DNA from: Lichenostomus cassidix
Lineage: Eukaryota > Chordata > Aves > Passeriformes > Meliphagidae
Assembly (NCBI GenBank): GCA_008360975.2
Contig: CM039211.1
Span: 22,292,943-22,356,942 of the forward strand
Reading direction: 5' to 3'
Length of the DNA stretch: 64,000 nt
The notes beneath the pieces are model-generated. The model was not told the DNA's origin. It made no database searches and saw only the letters and a list, made by a program, of their open reading frames with translations. Made by a program: the position numbers and the translations under genes. Below are positions 1 to 12,937 of the stretch, in pieces. Every line of letters starts with the position of its first letter. Positions within the stretch are counted from its first letter, which is position 1.

Positions 1-3000
1 TTTGCTGCCCAATGTTACTGGCATTCCAATATGCCAATAATCTCTTTTCCTTACTGCTTAATCTTTTCATCCTTCAACAAATTTTCAGATCACAGATTTG
101 GACTTCTAGTCTATCATTACTGAGAGACATTTTCCAAATGCTGTTTCCAACCAAATGCATTACATTTTCTGAAAAAGACTGGCATAAATATTCTTTGCTA
201 CAACAAAATATGAAGGAAGGAAGCAGATTTAATTACCCAAAATAAATTGCTGTCTCAGTCTTCCACTGTCTTATAGAAAGTCAGAGAAAACACTTTAAAG
301 TCAAGTTATATTCTGTGTTATTTTTTCTATATCTGCCTGACATATTTCTTTCTTTTTCTGCATATTTATCAGGAATTTTTTTTTTTAAGTAAGAAAACCT
401 GATTTTGAATAGTCTGCAGCAAAATTATCTAACATTATCCCATTGTCTGTTTTGAGTTCTTCTAGGTCTAGAAGCTTTCAGTGTTTTGGACTGATATTTT
501 CTGGTCAGGTCTCTGCTGCAAGCTGGTTACCTGAGGAGAAGTTTGACATGAGAGAATCACAATCAAAAAGTCCTTCTAAGAGAGGAAGTTGGATGCTAGT
601 TCCTGTCTTGGAGCAGATAATGGATTTAGAAGGTTCCCTCAAGGCTACATTTGTCTAAACATGAATGTACTCACAAACATTCCAAGAAAGGCATGCAATA
701 TATGAAGTTTTCCATTTTGCATACTGCACCTGATAAAGGTGATAAAAACACCATACAAATTCTACAGTGCTTAAGAACTGAGGCTTGCTTTCATTGCAAA
801 ACTGAATGCAATTTATGAATTGCACAAGGTAACATCTCTGAATTATTCCTTCAAGACAGTCTCTTTCCAGGGAGAGAAGAGTGGTGGTGGTTATGATGCA
901 GAAGAGCATTAGAGCAGTGGAAGGATTCTTAGAAGTTGAAAAGCTGCACATGCAATGTGTTTTTCAATGTTGAAACTTAAGCTGCTTTATCCCTCTTTCA
1001 TTACCAGTTCAAGTATCAGCAGTAGTTTAGTTTAAAGGCCCTTTCACCAAATGGCCATCAAACTCCATATTAAAGCACCATCTAAGTCAAGATGGTGCGC
1101 TATTAAGGAGCTACTCTCAATATCTGCATGCACAGTTGTCTGGATAATAGTTACCAGACCAAGTTAATGAGACAGAAAGAAATGTGAGACAAGGCATCAG
1201 AAACTTTAGTTCATGGAGTGGTGTTTAAACTTAATTTCTCTTGTAAACTTTGTTGAAGAATGCTGCAAAACAAAGGGACTATAAAGGTCCTCACCATCTG
1301 CCTCAAAATTTGCTTGCTCTTAGTGTAAACTGATTGTTCAAGCAATAGTTCACATTTTGTCACAAAGCTGATTCCTATCTATGCATGGTAAGTGTAGTTT
1401 GCATCACCTCAGTGCCAGCAGTTCAATGAATGCACGTTCTCAGTGGCAAACCATCTAGTTGCGCAAGGAAATGGTCAGCAGTTACAATATCATGTGTGTG
1501 CTGTCAATTTACAGAGTCACATTGAGGAACTCTGCCCATTACTGAAGTTAATAACAAGTGTGTATGTTTTAATCACACAAGTGTTGTTGGCTGATTGTTT
1601 TAGTCACTGATGCTAGTTACAAGTGAATAATTTTGTATTCAAAGTGTTTCTTCGTGTTCTGTTTTCTACACATGCAGTGCATCAGCAGCCTCTAACAGCA
1701 GTTTCTGGTAGGCAGCAGCCAGTAACAAGCTATTGCAGCCCTACTTTTCCTCATCTGCATTTCCCGTAATTTTGACTCAAACATAAGAAATTATAGGTGA
1801 AAATAACTTTTTTTATCTTATTAAAATCAGGAAAGAAGCACAAAAATGAAAACACCAGCCACATCAAAACAAAATGAGACACAGAGAAACACGAGAAACT
1901 GTCGTGTTTCTAGTTGTTTCCCTCAGTTTGCAACATGGTCCAATTAATGGAATGCTCATAAGGCTGTCCATGAGACTGGGAAAAGAACTGCAAAATGACG
2001 GATCTTGGTGAGATGGCTTTCCTCAGACACAAATACATGCAGGTTTTATAAACTGATTGATAGCAAAGAGAACTTATCCAGGACATGAGGAATCCATGGT
2101 GGTCTCAAGAAAACCCTATTTGGCCAGTATACCATTTAGAAAATGCAACTGCAAAAGAAAAAGACATCAGGACTAAGTAAGTCAACAGAGTTTAAGCCAT
2201 ATCTCCTTTACCCATAAATGAGGTAGAAATTAATAAAGAAAATGGTGTTCATTTTGGTGTGGATTGAATTTCTGCCATCACACATTTCTGTATGTGTTTT
2301 GCAAAGACAAAAATTCAGGGGAAACTTTTGTCTTTCAAATAAAGACAAAGGGATTTGGGTTTCTAGTCTCCTACAGCTCTTTCTAGTCAGTGTGACTTTG
2401 AAACCATTCAGCATATCTCCTTATCAGACTGTGGGGTTTGGAGACAGACACTAAAATACCATCTTAATCCAAATAAGAAGAAATTAGCATTTAGGTGTAA
2501 TGATCAAGTGAAAAAGGAGAAGATCTTTTTGGCTATAGGAGATACAAATTATTAAGTATCTTATGATTCTGGTTGATATCCACTATAGAAGTAAGGCTAG
2601 AAGGCAGACTACCTGTCTATGAAGTAATAAAGTTGTAAAGTTTGATAACACCACAGACCTGCAGTGATGTCCAGGAAAGAAACTAGAAAATTAGAAGCTT
2701 ATGAGCTATTCTTCTTTCATTGACATTTTGAAAGTTTGTATTAAGTGCCAGATGATTATTTATGTAGAAACCACAGCTTTTTGTCCTATTTCGTCACAGA
2801 ATCTATACACAAATGGGCCAGAAACATGTTTTTCAGTCCTTATTAAAGGGGCCTGCAAGACATATAAGGTAAAATTGATGGGAGTTGAATTTATGCCCTT
2901 TAACTGGAGATTAGCAACAAAAATGAGGCTTGCTTCTTCTTTTTATTTAAGCTTAAAGTGCAAGATCTGAACATTAGCCCACAAAAGCTACTGTTATTTC

Positions 3001-5655
3001 ACTAAACCATTGTATCTGGAATTATCCTGAAAGAGTGATTTCATCTGTCCCTGCTCAGATTTCTGGTAAAGTCCACCGATTCAGCTGCTGTAGGGTGAAG
3101 CCTATGCCATGGCACAGAGGATTGACACCTTTAGTTCTTCTGCCACATCTTTATCCAGCTGAAACAATCTGATATTCACTGGAAAACCAAAATGATAGAT
3201 GAACTTCTTTAGGTAAATGCTAACAGCTTCACACTCAGGTAATAATTTTGGAGTGGAAGACTGGATAATCAAAAAATCCTGGCTGACATGAGGAGGTCAA
3301 GCACTTTGTCCTGGTGCTACACCATTTGCAAGGCCATTGGCAGTGTATGCCAACAGTTTTTTATACCAAGTAGTGAAAGAGTTAAGCCGGTAGACTGTGG
3401 TAATACAGTATTCCATGTTAAAATAAAACATATTATCTGAAACGTATCCACCCTGTGCTGAAACATTTAGTAATATTTACAATAACATCTACAAGGAGCC
3501 TAGCTGTTTAATATGACCAAGGAGGAATAAAAGTGGCTGCAATGCACTTAGGCATTTCTGAGTTGGCAGAAGCATTTCCCAGGTATTCCACCAAATCTTG
3601 AAAATTAGTTACATTTGACAAGAGCTTTTCAATCTCCATTAGTGTCAGGAATTGCCTGCACATGCATTTTTAAATAAATATCTTCCCCAGTATTATTCAC
3701 AGAACAGACTGTCAAAAGGATTACTTTATTGGCAGAACTGCTAGGAATATTTTAATAGAAACATTTTTTGCACTGAATAATATCATACTCCTTTTTTTTC
3801 AAAATTGCATGCTCTATCAAAAATTTATTTCAAGCTTTCTGAAGAGCATCTTTAGAGTAACAGTCTTGCTTTGCCATTTCCAAATGTATTTTGAAAAGAC
3901 TGTTCTTTAAGAGAAGCCTTTCAAGGACTTCTAGGAGCACTGCTGAAAAAGTGCTTCACCAAAAAAAAAAAAAAGTGAGTTTTTGTCAAAAAATTTCAAA
4001 TTAGAATAATTTTTCTCTTAAAACTTCAATATTTTTGCACCAGGATAAAGAAAATAAGTAAAAAGCAACATTTTCTGCCAAATCTATTAATTTATGTTTA
4101 GGGATATCATCTTGTGGCGTAATCTTGCAAAGTGCCCTCAAGTAATTGTTTTAAGTTGAAACATATCCTAAAGTGGGATTAAAAAAAAAAAAAAAGATAA
4201 CAAAACAAAAGCAAAATACCAGCATCAAAACAAAACCCCAAGCCCTTCCTGCTTTAAAGTGTCACAGAAGACTTCTTTGGAGGCAATGCAACACTAACTG
4301 GCCATCTAGATGTTCCAAACTGATTAAGAGCTCTCTCAGCCCTGACAGATGTTTATTGATATTTGAGTACTCTCTTTCAGTGAAAAAGCATCCTCTGTGT
4401 CCTCCCTGCTTTCTACAGCTTGTCAATCTCAGGTGAGGATGTACATGTTAATTGACTGCCTTGTTAATTTATTAATGAGTAATGACAGAAAGAGCAGCGC
4501 TGAATGCTTATAAAATTCATCTTTCAGTGAAGAACTATCTGTGTTTTAATACTTTTAACTACCTTTCATTACTAATTTAGTCATCATTGTACATTATATT
4601 TAAAGATCAACAACACCCAGCAAACTGCTGCATTATTATGGAGGTGAATGTATTGAGGAGGAAAGAATTACATGTACCAGACAACAGTTGGGGCTTTCAT
4701 CTGTATTGTGTTACAAAGAGAGGTGAAACTGCATTAGCATTTGAAAGTAGGATGCAGAATAATTATATTCAATTAACTAAGGACTCCTTGGGCAGCAGCC
4801 CAACAGAGAGCTACACATGACAAGGCCAGGCAGAAAAAAAAGGAAGCAAACTGGTTTGAATTCTGTACTCCCCAAGTGCTAATAAATATGCTGTTAAATA
4901 TGCAGTTACTGGGAATGAATAGCTTATTTAATACTGGTAGAAGTGGCATTGTTTACTGCTTTGCAACAGTTCTGCAAGCCCCACTGAGGCTTGCAGGTGG
5001 TATTTGGCTTTTTCTGCGAGAATATGAACATGTTAAATACTCGTTCCCACACTTCACATTCTACCTTACTCTGAAGCGAAAGAAGTTTGCATTCATCAGC
5101 ACATATTCATGTTTCTATTACACTGCAGTAGTAGCAAAAAAGCTTCTTACCATTGAGCTTATTCCACCACTAGCAGGATAGTAATTTCTTGAAGATTTCA
5201 CTTACAAAGCTTCATTATCCAAATGAAGCAGATGGTGCCTGTCTCTGAACCGGGAAATAAACACATGACACAGATAATGGTCAGTGGCTTCTTTCAAGGT
5301 CCTGCCAGCAACTGCCCCACAAAAAGAGAGATAGTATTTCAAAATTGCTTTCTAACCTCTGCTCCCAAGAGAAACAGAGCTTCTCCCAAGATGCTATGAC
5401 TTTCACTGGGGCACATGTGGATGCAGAGGTTTACTCCAGCAGAAAACCCTAACTGGGGATTTCTGTGAGAGAAGTCTGTGGTTGCAGCTAGTCAAATGCC
5501 TGTTGAGTGCATGAAACTTCTGTAGGATTAAATCCTCTAAACATCATCTCTTCATTAAAAGTACTAGCATACTTTAAAATTATTTGATTTCTGTGAGAAT
5601 TAACAACAGACATTGCAAAGACACATTTTCTTGAAACATTTCCTAATGGTCTAAT
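1..5655. other. AT-rich non-coding stretch, no gene recognised
   Basis: All six frames are closed every few tens of codons. The open frames that exist (longest about 100 codons, for example 4876-5181 plus and 655-951 minus) have no recognisable domain or motif and AT-driven composition. Adenine runs sit at 3961-3974 and 4181-4194. A short perfect inverted repeat at 2303-2335 is listed separately. I see no transposon ends, no structural RNA and no clear promoter. It could be intergenic or intronic; the sequence does not decide between them. Confidence 0.6.
2303..2335. repeat. Perfect 10-bp inverted repeat (hairpin)
   Basis: The arm AAAGACAAAA at 2303-2312 is followed after 13 bases by its exact reverse complement TTTTGTCTTT at 2326-2335. 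A third AAAGACAAAG copy in the direct orientation follows at 2342-2351. The stem is AT-rich and short, so a biological role is not implied. Confidence 0.7.
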
Positions 5656-5659
5656 TGAG

Positions 5660-5752
5660 CTTCTTCTATTCATTAGAAGAAGAATTAGATTCTTAGAAGA
5701 ATTAGAAGAATCTATTCATTAGATAGAAGAACTGAGATTCTTCTATCCCTTC
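5660..5752. repeat. Degenerate (AGAAGAATTAG)-like local repeat cluster
   Basis: The 13-mer TCTATTCATTAGA occurs at 5665-5677 and again at 5711-5723. AGAAGAATTAGA-type units lie between them, and several TTCTTCT/AGAAGAA stretches are complementary and could fold. It lies directly beside a CR1 3' end and may be expanded tail or flank sequence. That link is inference. Confidence 0.6.
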
Positions 5753-5761
5753 CTATTCAGC

Positions 5762-5848
5762 TTCACAGAATCAGAGAATCACAGATTATTCTGAATTGGA
5801 AGAGACCATCAAGGATTGAGTTCCATCTCTCAAGTGAATGTGTCCATT
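5762..5848 (-). mobile_element. CR1 LINE 3'-end stub (minus strand)
   Basis: Read on the minus strand, this ends with the typical avian CR1 3' terminus: a block resembling 'ttggaactcaatcc...tggtctcttccaattc', followed by repeats of the AATC/GATTCTGTGATTCT type (plus strand CACAGAATCAGAGAATCACAG at about 5764-5784). Only the last ~85 bases are recognisable, so the copy is severely 5'-truncated, as most CR1 insertions are. No coding sequence remains. The 5' limit is vague because the sequence becomes too diverged. Confidence 0.8.
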
Positions 5849-5855
5849 TAAAAAG

Positions 5856-7221
5856 TGATTTGCCTGGAATACACAATCTCTTACCCAGATGCTCAGCCTG
5901 TTCTTTTAACGTTATCCACCCAAATGATGTCAGTGTCCTTCCCAGCTCATGTGCTTTGCCTGAGTTGATTTATGATACTACTCTCCATTTGTTTACATCA
6001 CGAGTGTAGTCATATGGAGGGATGGAAATTAGCAGAGGAACTGCAACTGTTACAGCTTTGGCAGAGGTACTTTGCACTTCTACTTCCTCCCCAGCTCTTA
6101 TGTCTCAAGCAGCTTTTTGGGTTTTGCCCTAGTTTAGATGTCAAGGCCGATGGATAGAATTTCCCACAAGAAGTTAATCCACATGGTCTTCTCAGTGTTC
6201 GGTTACCTCAGGGAATTACTAAGGTTTCTGCAAAGATTTTGGCATGCTATCAACTGTTGCTATAAATCTAGCCGTAACCTAGATGAAGGATGCTGGAAAC
6301 TCACTCTGAAAATAACCTGATTTGAAAAATTTTAATGTTATTATAAATAAGTTTTATTCTGGAGTTTTCTGACAATTACTTTCTGTGGCAGTGAATAGCT
6401 CTTACTATTTTCTTTTCATGAATATATGAGGAAAAAAGATGGAAAAATATCTTACATTCATTAATATGTCCTTACAATACAAACTGCAGGCTTGAGGGTG
6501 TTCTCTCAAGACTGTTTTTTCTACATGCATTAATGATTTATGCAACATAAGAATAAGTGGTGACAGAAGAACTAAAGTAATGGTTATGAAAGAAAGAAAG
6601 GATTGAAAGATGGGCAGTCAAGAACAGACTGATTTTTTTTATCAGACATTTGAATGCTCTGTTAGTTTCTCTTCTGTTAATAAATTCTGTAAATAAGCTT
6701 GAATTGTCACTTGGGTGCAAAGATGGCTTTGGCAGCATTTCAGCAATGCCCTCTCAAGTCAATTCTTCAAGGCACCTCTTAAAAAATTCTGAGAAGTTCA
6801 GCAGGATCAAGGAGGAGAAAATCTGTATTAATTTTATCACTTGAAGCACACAGAAGTATAGTCAGTGATGGGGGAAAACAAATGCCCTTGACTTTCCAGA
6901 AGGCTAATTCTTTAAACTTTTGACATGTTTAGGAAAAAGGGGAATAACCTCAGAAAGATCTCTTGTAAAAGTACATGAGAGAAATACAGCAACCTTTTAA
7001 GTAAACCACATTAATCCCTAAACCTTCTAGGATTTCTTTCTAATAATTTGCATGGCAAAAATAAGTGTTTAATTGAATTTTAATATGTTGTCTAAGATGT
7101 TAATGATACATTTATTATTGGTATCCATGAAGCTTAGAAGGGAAAACAATTTTGAAGAGGATTTTAACAGTGACTCATTTTTTTACTCTTTGTTAATCCT
7201 TTCCTTTGGAATTTCAATTAA
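5856..7221. other. AT-rich non-coding stretch
   Basis: No recognisable gene, transposon or RNA. Open frames of 60-66 codons on either strand are at chance length for this composition. A purine-rich patch lies near 6590-6610. Confidence 0.55.
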
Positions 7222-7285
7222 GGGTTTGTTGTTTGTTTTTTCTTTGGTTGGTTGCTGTTGTTGTTGGTTTGTTTTTTTTTCTCTC
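7222..7285. repeat. T/G-rich low-complexity tract (GTTT/GTT)n
   Basis: The tract is nearly all T and G on the plus strand, with interrupted GTTT and GTT units and a T run at 7272-7280. It produces a Gln/Lys/Thr-rich frame on the minus strand (7183-7386), which is composition rather than a protein. Confidence 0.75.
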
Positions 7286-10200
7286 AAAGATATATTCAGA
7301 TGATCCAGAACTCCATAGAAATAATTATTTTCAGGGGACTTTTGAGGATGTTTAGTAAGAACAAGGATTATAGTTTCAAGTAACATAAAATCACATGTTT
7401 CTGTGATTTATTGCTCTGTTTTCTCTGTTTGGCAAACCCTGTAGAACATTTGGCTCTGAATGGCTGTTGCCATAGAGAACGAATCTTCCTCTTTAAGAGA
7501 CAGAGACCTCTGATTATTCAAATGAGATGCATTGCTAAGTTAGGCTGTCTGTTGTTTTTGCAGGATGTCCAAAGTGACATCTTCCTTGGCTGCAAGTCAG
7601 ACATCTTATCTGAAAAGTGCTCGGCCAGGCAAATGCACTTTTTTCTGAGGCAACCCTTGCGGAAACTAAGGGAAGTTTGCTACTGCTGTGAATTATGGAG
7701 AAGTCACTCTTCATTCCTATTTGGAAAGCTGTCCTTCAAAAATGAGAAATGTACTGATTTAAATTTTAAACATATTCTTCTACATGTGGGAAGAATCAGC
7801 ATCTTAAACTTATCTAAATTTCTACACATTGCAGGTGAAAACAGTAAAATTAGGTGGGAAGGTATCCGCCGAATGAATGGTACACAATCTTTTCCTGCAA
7901 GTGAGCTTCAAATGAATAGGACAAATATGTTTTTGAGATCTTGTGCCTCAGTCCAAATTTAGATCAAGATTTCTTCTGAAGTGAATTTTTCTAGCGAGAG
8001 TATTTCTTTTTCACACCAGACCATGTTTACAAAATAAACTCAGTTTTTGAATAAATATCTTTTAAAGTCAGATTTGTCTTTCCAAAGTTCATTTTTCATC
8101 TCTTTTTTTCTTTTAAAGTCATATTACTGATCAATAAATATCTATGGATTATTACTCCTCTACCATTCTCATCCACAAATGCATGCTTTTCTCCCAAAAG
8201 AACCAGTTCTGTTAATTCCAAGAAAAACAGATTTTTCTTCCCAGAAGAGCCATGCTGTTCTCTCCTCTTTTATGGCTCCTTTTCTTGGAAATTATGTCAG
8301 CAAAGTGAAGCAACCCAGAATCATGTCAGTGTGCATAGCATGTCTGAAAGCTCTGTATAAATTAGTACTCTGCAGTGCATGGTTTGCCTTTACAGTACAT
8401 AAATGCTGAATAAATGTTTTTGGGGGTATTTCTTCATTGCAAAAAATTCATAGCATTCTGTTGGCCTTCATGACTAGCATTTTAAATATAAGAAATGCAG
8501 TAAGTGTTGTTACTTACTTCAGTTGTATGATTATGTATTCCTTTGTATAACTGTTTAATTTGCATCAGTATTTGTCCTGTTTTTGACAAGACCAAAGGAA
8601 AACAATTACATTTTTCTTCCTTTAAACTTCACAGGAGCAAGAAGTAGTTCCTAACACTTATGCACACTACCCCCAGAATATTTTTTTCTCATTTTAACAG
8701 TGATTGGAGATGATAAAATGAAGAACAGTGTGTGGATGATGCAATCCATGTTGATTAGAGTGCACTTGGAAGAATCTCATGTACAACTGAGATGAGGGGA
8801 GAATTAGAAGAGGTTGAAGTAGAAGAGAAGGGTTTCATGAGTGCTGCAATGTCTTTCAGTAGTTGCTCCCACAGGCAATATGGTCTCTTCTAATGTCTTA
8901 GGAAAAGATTTCAAGAAAACAGCTTAGAATATTCTAAGACAGGAATGATGGTCCCAGGCTTTTGAATTTGCGGACAAGAGGCTAGTCTTGTTTTGTGGAA
9001 ATTCAGTTTGTGCAGTTCATATATTGTACATGCAAAATAAGACATGTGCTTCTTCCTCAGCTTTCTAAAGTAGATCCTCAAGTTCCCCACTTAAGTGGGG
9101 ATTCACTTTCCTCAGTGGAATTTTTGCATCGGACCGTAGGCTTGCAATATTCCAGATAGGTAACTATCCTGAAAACTGAGTGTCCAGATCTAGAGTGGAA
9201 GTCAACAGCACATATTTGGTGCAGATTCAGAGGTTATTATATGTACAGTACTCAAACTCAAAGCTAAACATGTCTGCACTGCAGGAAGTTGTCTATCCAT
9301 CAGTGAAGAGGTGAAATAAGGATAGTGGTTATTACATGACTTTTAATGGGAATAGAGATTTGCAGGTGGAAATTAAACCTTCAGTAGAAGAAATCCAACC
9401 TCGTTCTCCTCTGACAGATGCCAGAGCAACCATTATAATTTCCATAACGCTGAAGTGGTCTATTTGGTAGAATTAATTAATATTTCTACTGCCAGTTTTA
9501 TGCTAAGGGAGTTTTACTGGTTTCATTGTTTGCATGCTGGTATAAAACTGGATCAATATGGAGAAAAGTGGAGTTTATTTCCCCTGAATCACAACTGATT
9601 ATAGTACTGTTTTTCATAGCAGATTCAAATAATTTGAATTATTTAATATAGACAATGTAAATAAAGAGGAGCAGTACTCTTTTACCGAGTATTGTCTTTA
9701 AAGAATCTTTAAATTGACACAACAAATATGTCTGGGTGGTATGTATGGCAGTGGGTAAGTAGGAAAAGGGGAAAATATGCATTGGAGTAAGATCACAGTA
9801 AAGTTACAGCTAGTTTTTGCCTCTTATACTGCGTAAGAAATATGTGCCTACTTGCTTTCATGGCTCTCTGCCCATTTTAGCAAGCTACCAGTATTTCATC
9901 TATGCCTCATCCCCTTGCAATGACCTATTTTTGTAAAGAGATCTTATCCACTGGGTCATGCTCACCAGTGTAGAAAACAATTCAAGCATGGAGTCATGGA
10001 ATTGCTGAGATCTTCTACTATTCTGTATCTACTTGAGAGTCTAAACAGATGTTAATCTGACTTTTATTTCAAACATCAGTTTTTGGGGTCTCGTTTTTAA
10101 CTGCTAAGATGTGAAAGCAACAGTGTTGTTGGGTAATTGGACATCAGTTCATTGTAGCATGTCTGTTATATTGTCTTTATGGGCACCAAATTTAAACCAA

Positions 10201-12861
10201 AGCCATGCAGAGTTACCAGACTGAGTGGCTGCTGTTTGATGCCTCTTGTCTCTACAGCAGTCTGGGAGGTCAGTGAATGACCAGCAACACAAACTGCTGA
10301 GTAACTGAGTAGTTACTCCTACGTGAAGGTGGGCAGTTCTCTCTGAGCCTGCAAAATTTTTCATCCCTGGGCTTGGTTTGTCTGTCATCATCAGCCCTTT
10401 TTCAGGGACAGCCACGGTTTTGCTGAGCACTGCAAGCTGGTCAAAGAGATCTGGGAAACTGAAAGCATGTCTTAGTTGCTTCAAATAAATACGGAGTATG
10501 ACCTGTATGAGCCAAAGGTGGCAAAGCAGACATGAAATGCTTTTTGGATTTCATGGTGGACTGGTGAGTTATATTAATCTCAAATGGAAAATGCTTCTCA
10601 AAATATGCTTTCATTCCAGGGGAAAAAGCAATCTTCAGAATTTCCACTTTCTTCTCCCCTCTTGCATAATTCAATTTAAATTTTACATTATGAAGAAATA
10701 GTGGAAAACTTTTAAAATAAGCTCTGCGCATCACAAGGGAAAAGTATTCTAAAACGGGCCTCTTGGAGTAAAAACTATTGAGAATTTAAGGGTTTTTTAG
10801 TAGAAGCATATCTTGTGTGCAATTTGCTGTAAATATTTTCCTGTAAAAAAAAAAGTAACCTCATTCTGAAGATTTTGAGTTGTAAATTAAGAGTCCTGAT
10901 GCTTTATTTCGTTAATAAAATATTGACTTCTAGTTGCAGTAGTATTGTGAAAAAAAAAAGGGTCTTTCTAGTCCACAGTTTAATCAGTTTATGAGGATGA
11001 AGGAAATGTGCTGATAAAGTAGGAGTAATTGGCTTGTTTTTACAGGGAATTTTATGATTTTCCAACAGCATACCATCCCACTGCCATTACAGACTCAATC
11101 CTTATCTTTTTGTCCAAGGTCAGGTAAAGCAAGTGGACAAAGAAAGAAGTATGTAAAGCACTTGGCTTCTAAACCTCTGTATGCACCTGCTATTGATAGA
11201 GCCTATAAAAGCCATTTTTCTTTATAAAATATATAATATATTTGTAGTTGTTATCAGGGCAGAATGAAACATCATAAGCCTATTTCTTTTCCCTATAGAA
11301 CTGCTTTACTAATTAGAAATTAAACTTTAGGACCATTGTATTAGCCATTGGGAAACTCTTTGGCCTTTTCTACTACAAAGCGAAAGCTGTCAATATTACC
11401 AGTCTATATTTACAAAACAGCTACAGACACTGCTCTATCATCTAGAAATAACTGCAAAGCTCACACATTTGCTTTGTTTTTTATACAGGACAGGATTTTT
11501 ATACATGTATTAATTTGGGTAAATATACAGGACAGATGGAGAATAGCATGCGAGTTGTGGAAAGTGAACATATAAGGACAGGAGAGAATGCATTGTATTC
11601 AAGTTAACCTTTTCATATTATTTTAATTTTCTATCTCTGTGGCTGGTTGGTCAGACATTACTGCTACAATCACATGGCAGAATAGCAAATCTAGGAGGTT
11701 GATACGAAAAGAAAAATACCTGATATTCACAGCACCTAAAATCTTCCATTTTCATAACGCAGCAGATCTTTCTCGTATTTAATTTCTTTGGAGAAGTTGC
11801 TTGAAAGAAAAACAGAACCTGTTTCTTCTGGGTTCACAGGTTGAAATTTTTGTATACTTCATGTATATTTGTTCGAATTTGGGACCTGATGTATGACAGA
11901 GACTTTTGGTGGTGAGGAAGTAGATTTTCCCTGATCCTCTGGGAAGGGCAGTTCTGACTTTAGACCTGAGAATGATATGTTGCTCCTCTGCCTTCTGTTT
12001 CACTGAAATGGATACTTACTGTATATACCGCTTATGCTGGTTGCCTTCTAGAATGCAGCACTGAAATCATCACTGAACAATTTCACACTGAACTGAAATA
12101 ATCCTCATAACATCATAACAGTCAAAGATTCAGAACATGATACTGTCAGTTTTGCATAAATGTGATTCCATAGATTCTCCTGGAGATGTTCTTGGTCTAG
12201 CCTTGCATAAGAAAAGGATATTTTCCCCTTCTCTTTTCTTTCTTTGTTTAATTAAAGCAAATATCTGAAGTAATTTCTACTGGACAGTATTTTGAGACAG
12301 CATGATTTTTGAGTTTTTCCAGAGCCTTCTTCTTAAAATAAGTATTACATAAATACCTGTATTATCTGCATCTGGCTTCCATAAGCAGATGTGTGTAATT
12401 ACTCACAAAAGTCTATGGAAAGGTGCACTTTTTCATTTTCTTAAATTTGTTTAATTTGGAAAGTCATTGCCATATTTTCTCTTTCTACTTTCACTGAGCT
12501 TACCATTCTTGCTAAATCACTCTGCTGCTACTGTCCAACTGATCTTCCTGTCACTTTGTGTGCATTTATGGCTGACTTCAATGCTCCAAACCTGTGAACT
12601 TTTCCTATTGGAATAAATTCTTGACAATGTTTTCTGCTGCTCAGCAGTATCACACATATTCCTCTGCAGCCCAGTAGCATCTCTCAATGCCTGACTCTCC
12701 TCCTGACTATCCTTATTCACCTCAATTTTTATTATTCTTATTCTTTTTCAGAACTTGTTATGTGAACATCACTCACAGAGTACTTAATAAATCATAGTTT
12801 TTGGTAAAAGTAAATGTTTAAGCAATCGTTTACACAGATCTGAAATTATTTGATACACTGT
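7286..12861. other. AT-rich stretch with an unexplained 183-codon open frame
   Basis: No gene is recognised. The plus strand holds the longest open frame in the window outside repeats (7411-7962, 183 codons, Leu/Arg/Cys-rich). It has no recognisable domain, signal peptide or membrane segment, and no homologue I can name. On the minus strand, two overlapping frames (10149-10484 and 10441-10734, 111 and 97 codons) are also unrecognised. Otherwise the region has scattered A/T runs and no visible transposon ends. Confidence 0.5.
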
Positions 12862-12937
12862 CCATGGCAGGGGGTATTAGAACTAAGTGATCCTTAAGGT
12901 TGCTTCCAACCCAAACCATTCTGTGATTCTATGATTG
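12862..12937 (+). mobile_element. CR1 LINE 3'-end stub
   Basis: The segment carries the hallmark CR1 3' end on the plus strand: 'ccatggcaggggg', then a 'gatccttaaggttgcttccaaccca' style block, ending in ATTCTGTGATTCTATGATT at about 12918-12936, the 8-bp CR1 terminal repeat. Only the final ~75 bases are present, so this is an extreme 5' truncation. Confidence 0.9.

Noticed and set aside
7183..7386. Gln-rich minus-strand frame
   Set aside because: The composition comes from the GTT-rich low-complexity tract at 7222-7285.
10149..10734. Two overlapping minus-strand frames of 111 and 97 codons, considered as a possible broken gene
   Set aside because: Neither translation contains a motif or block I recognise, and there is no colinear homology as seen for RALBP1.
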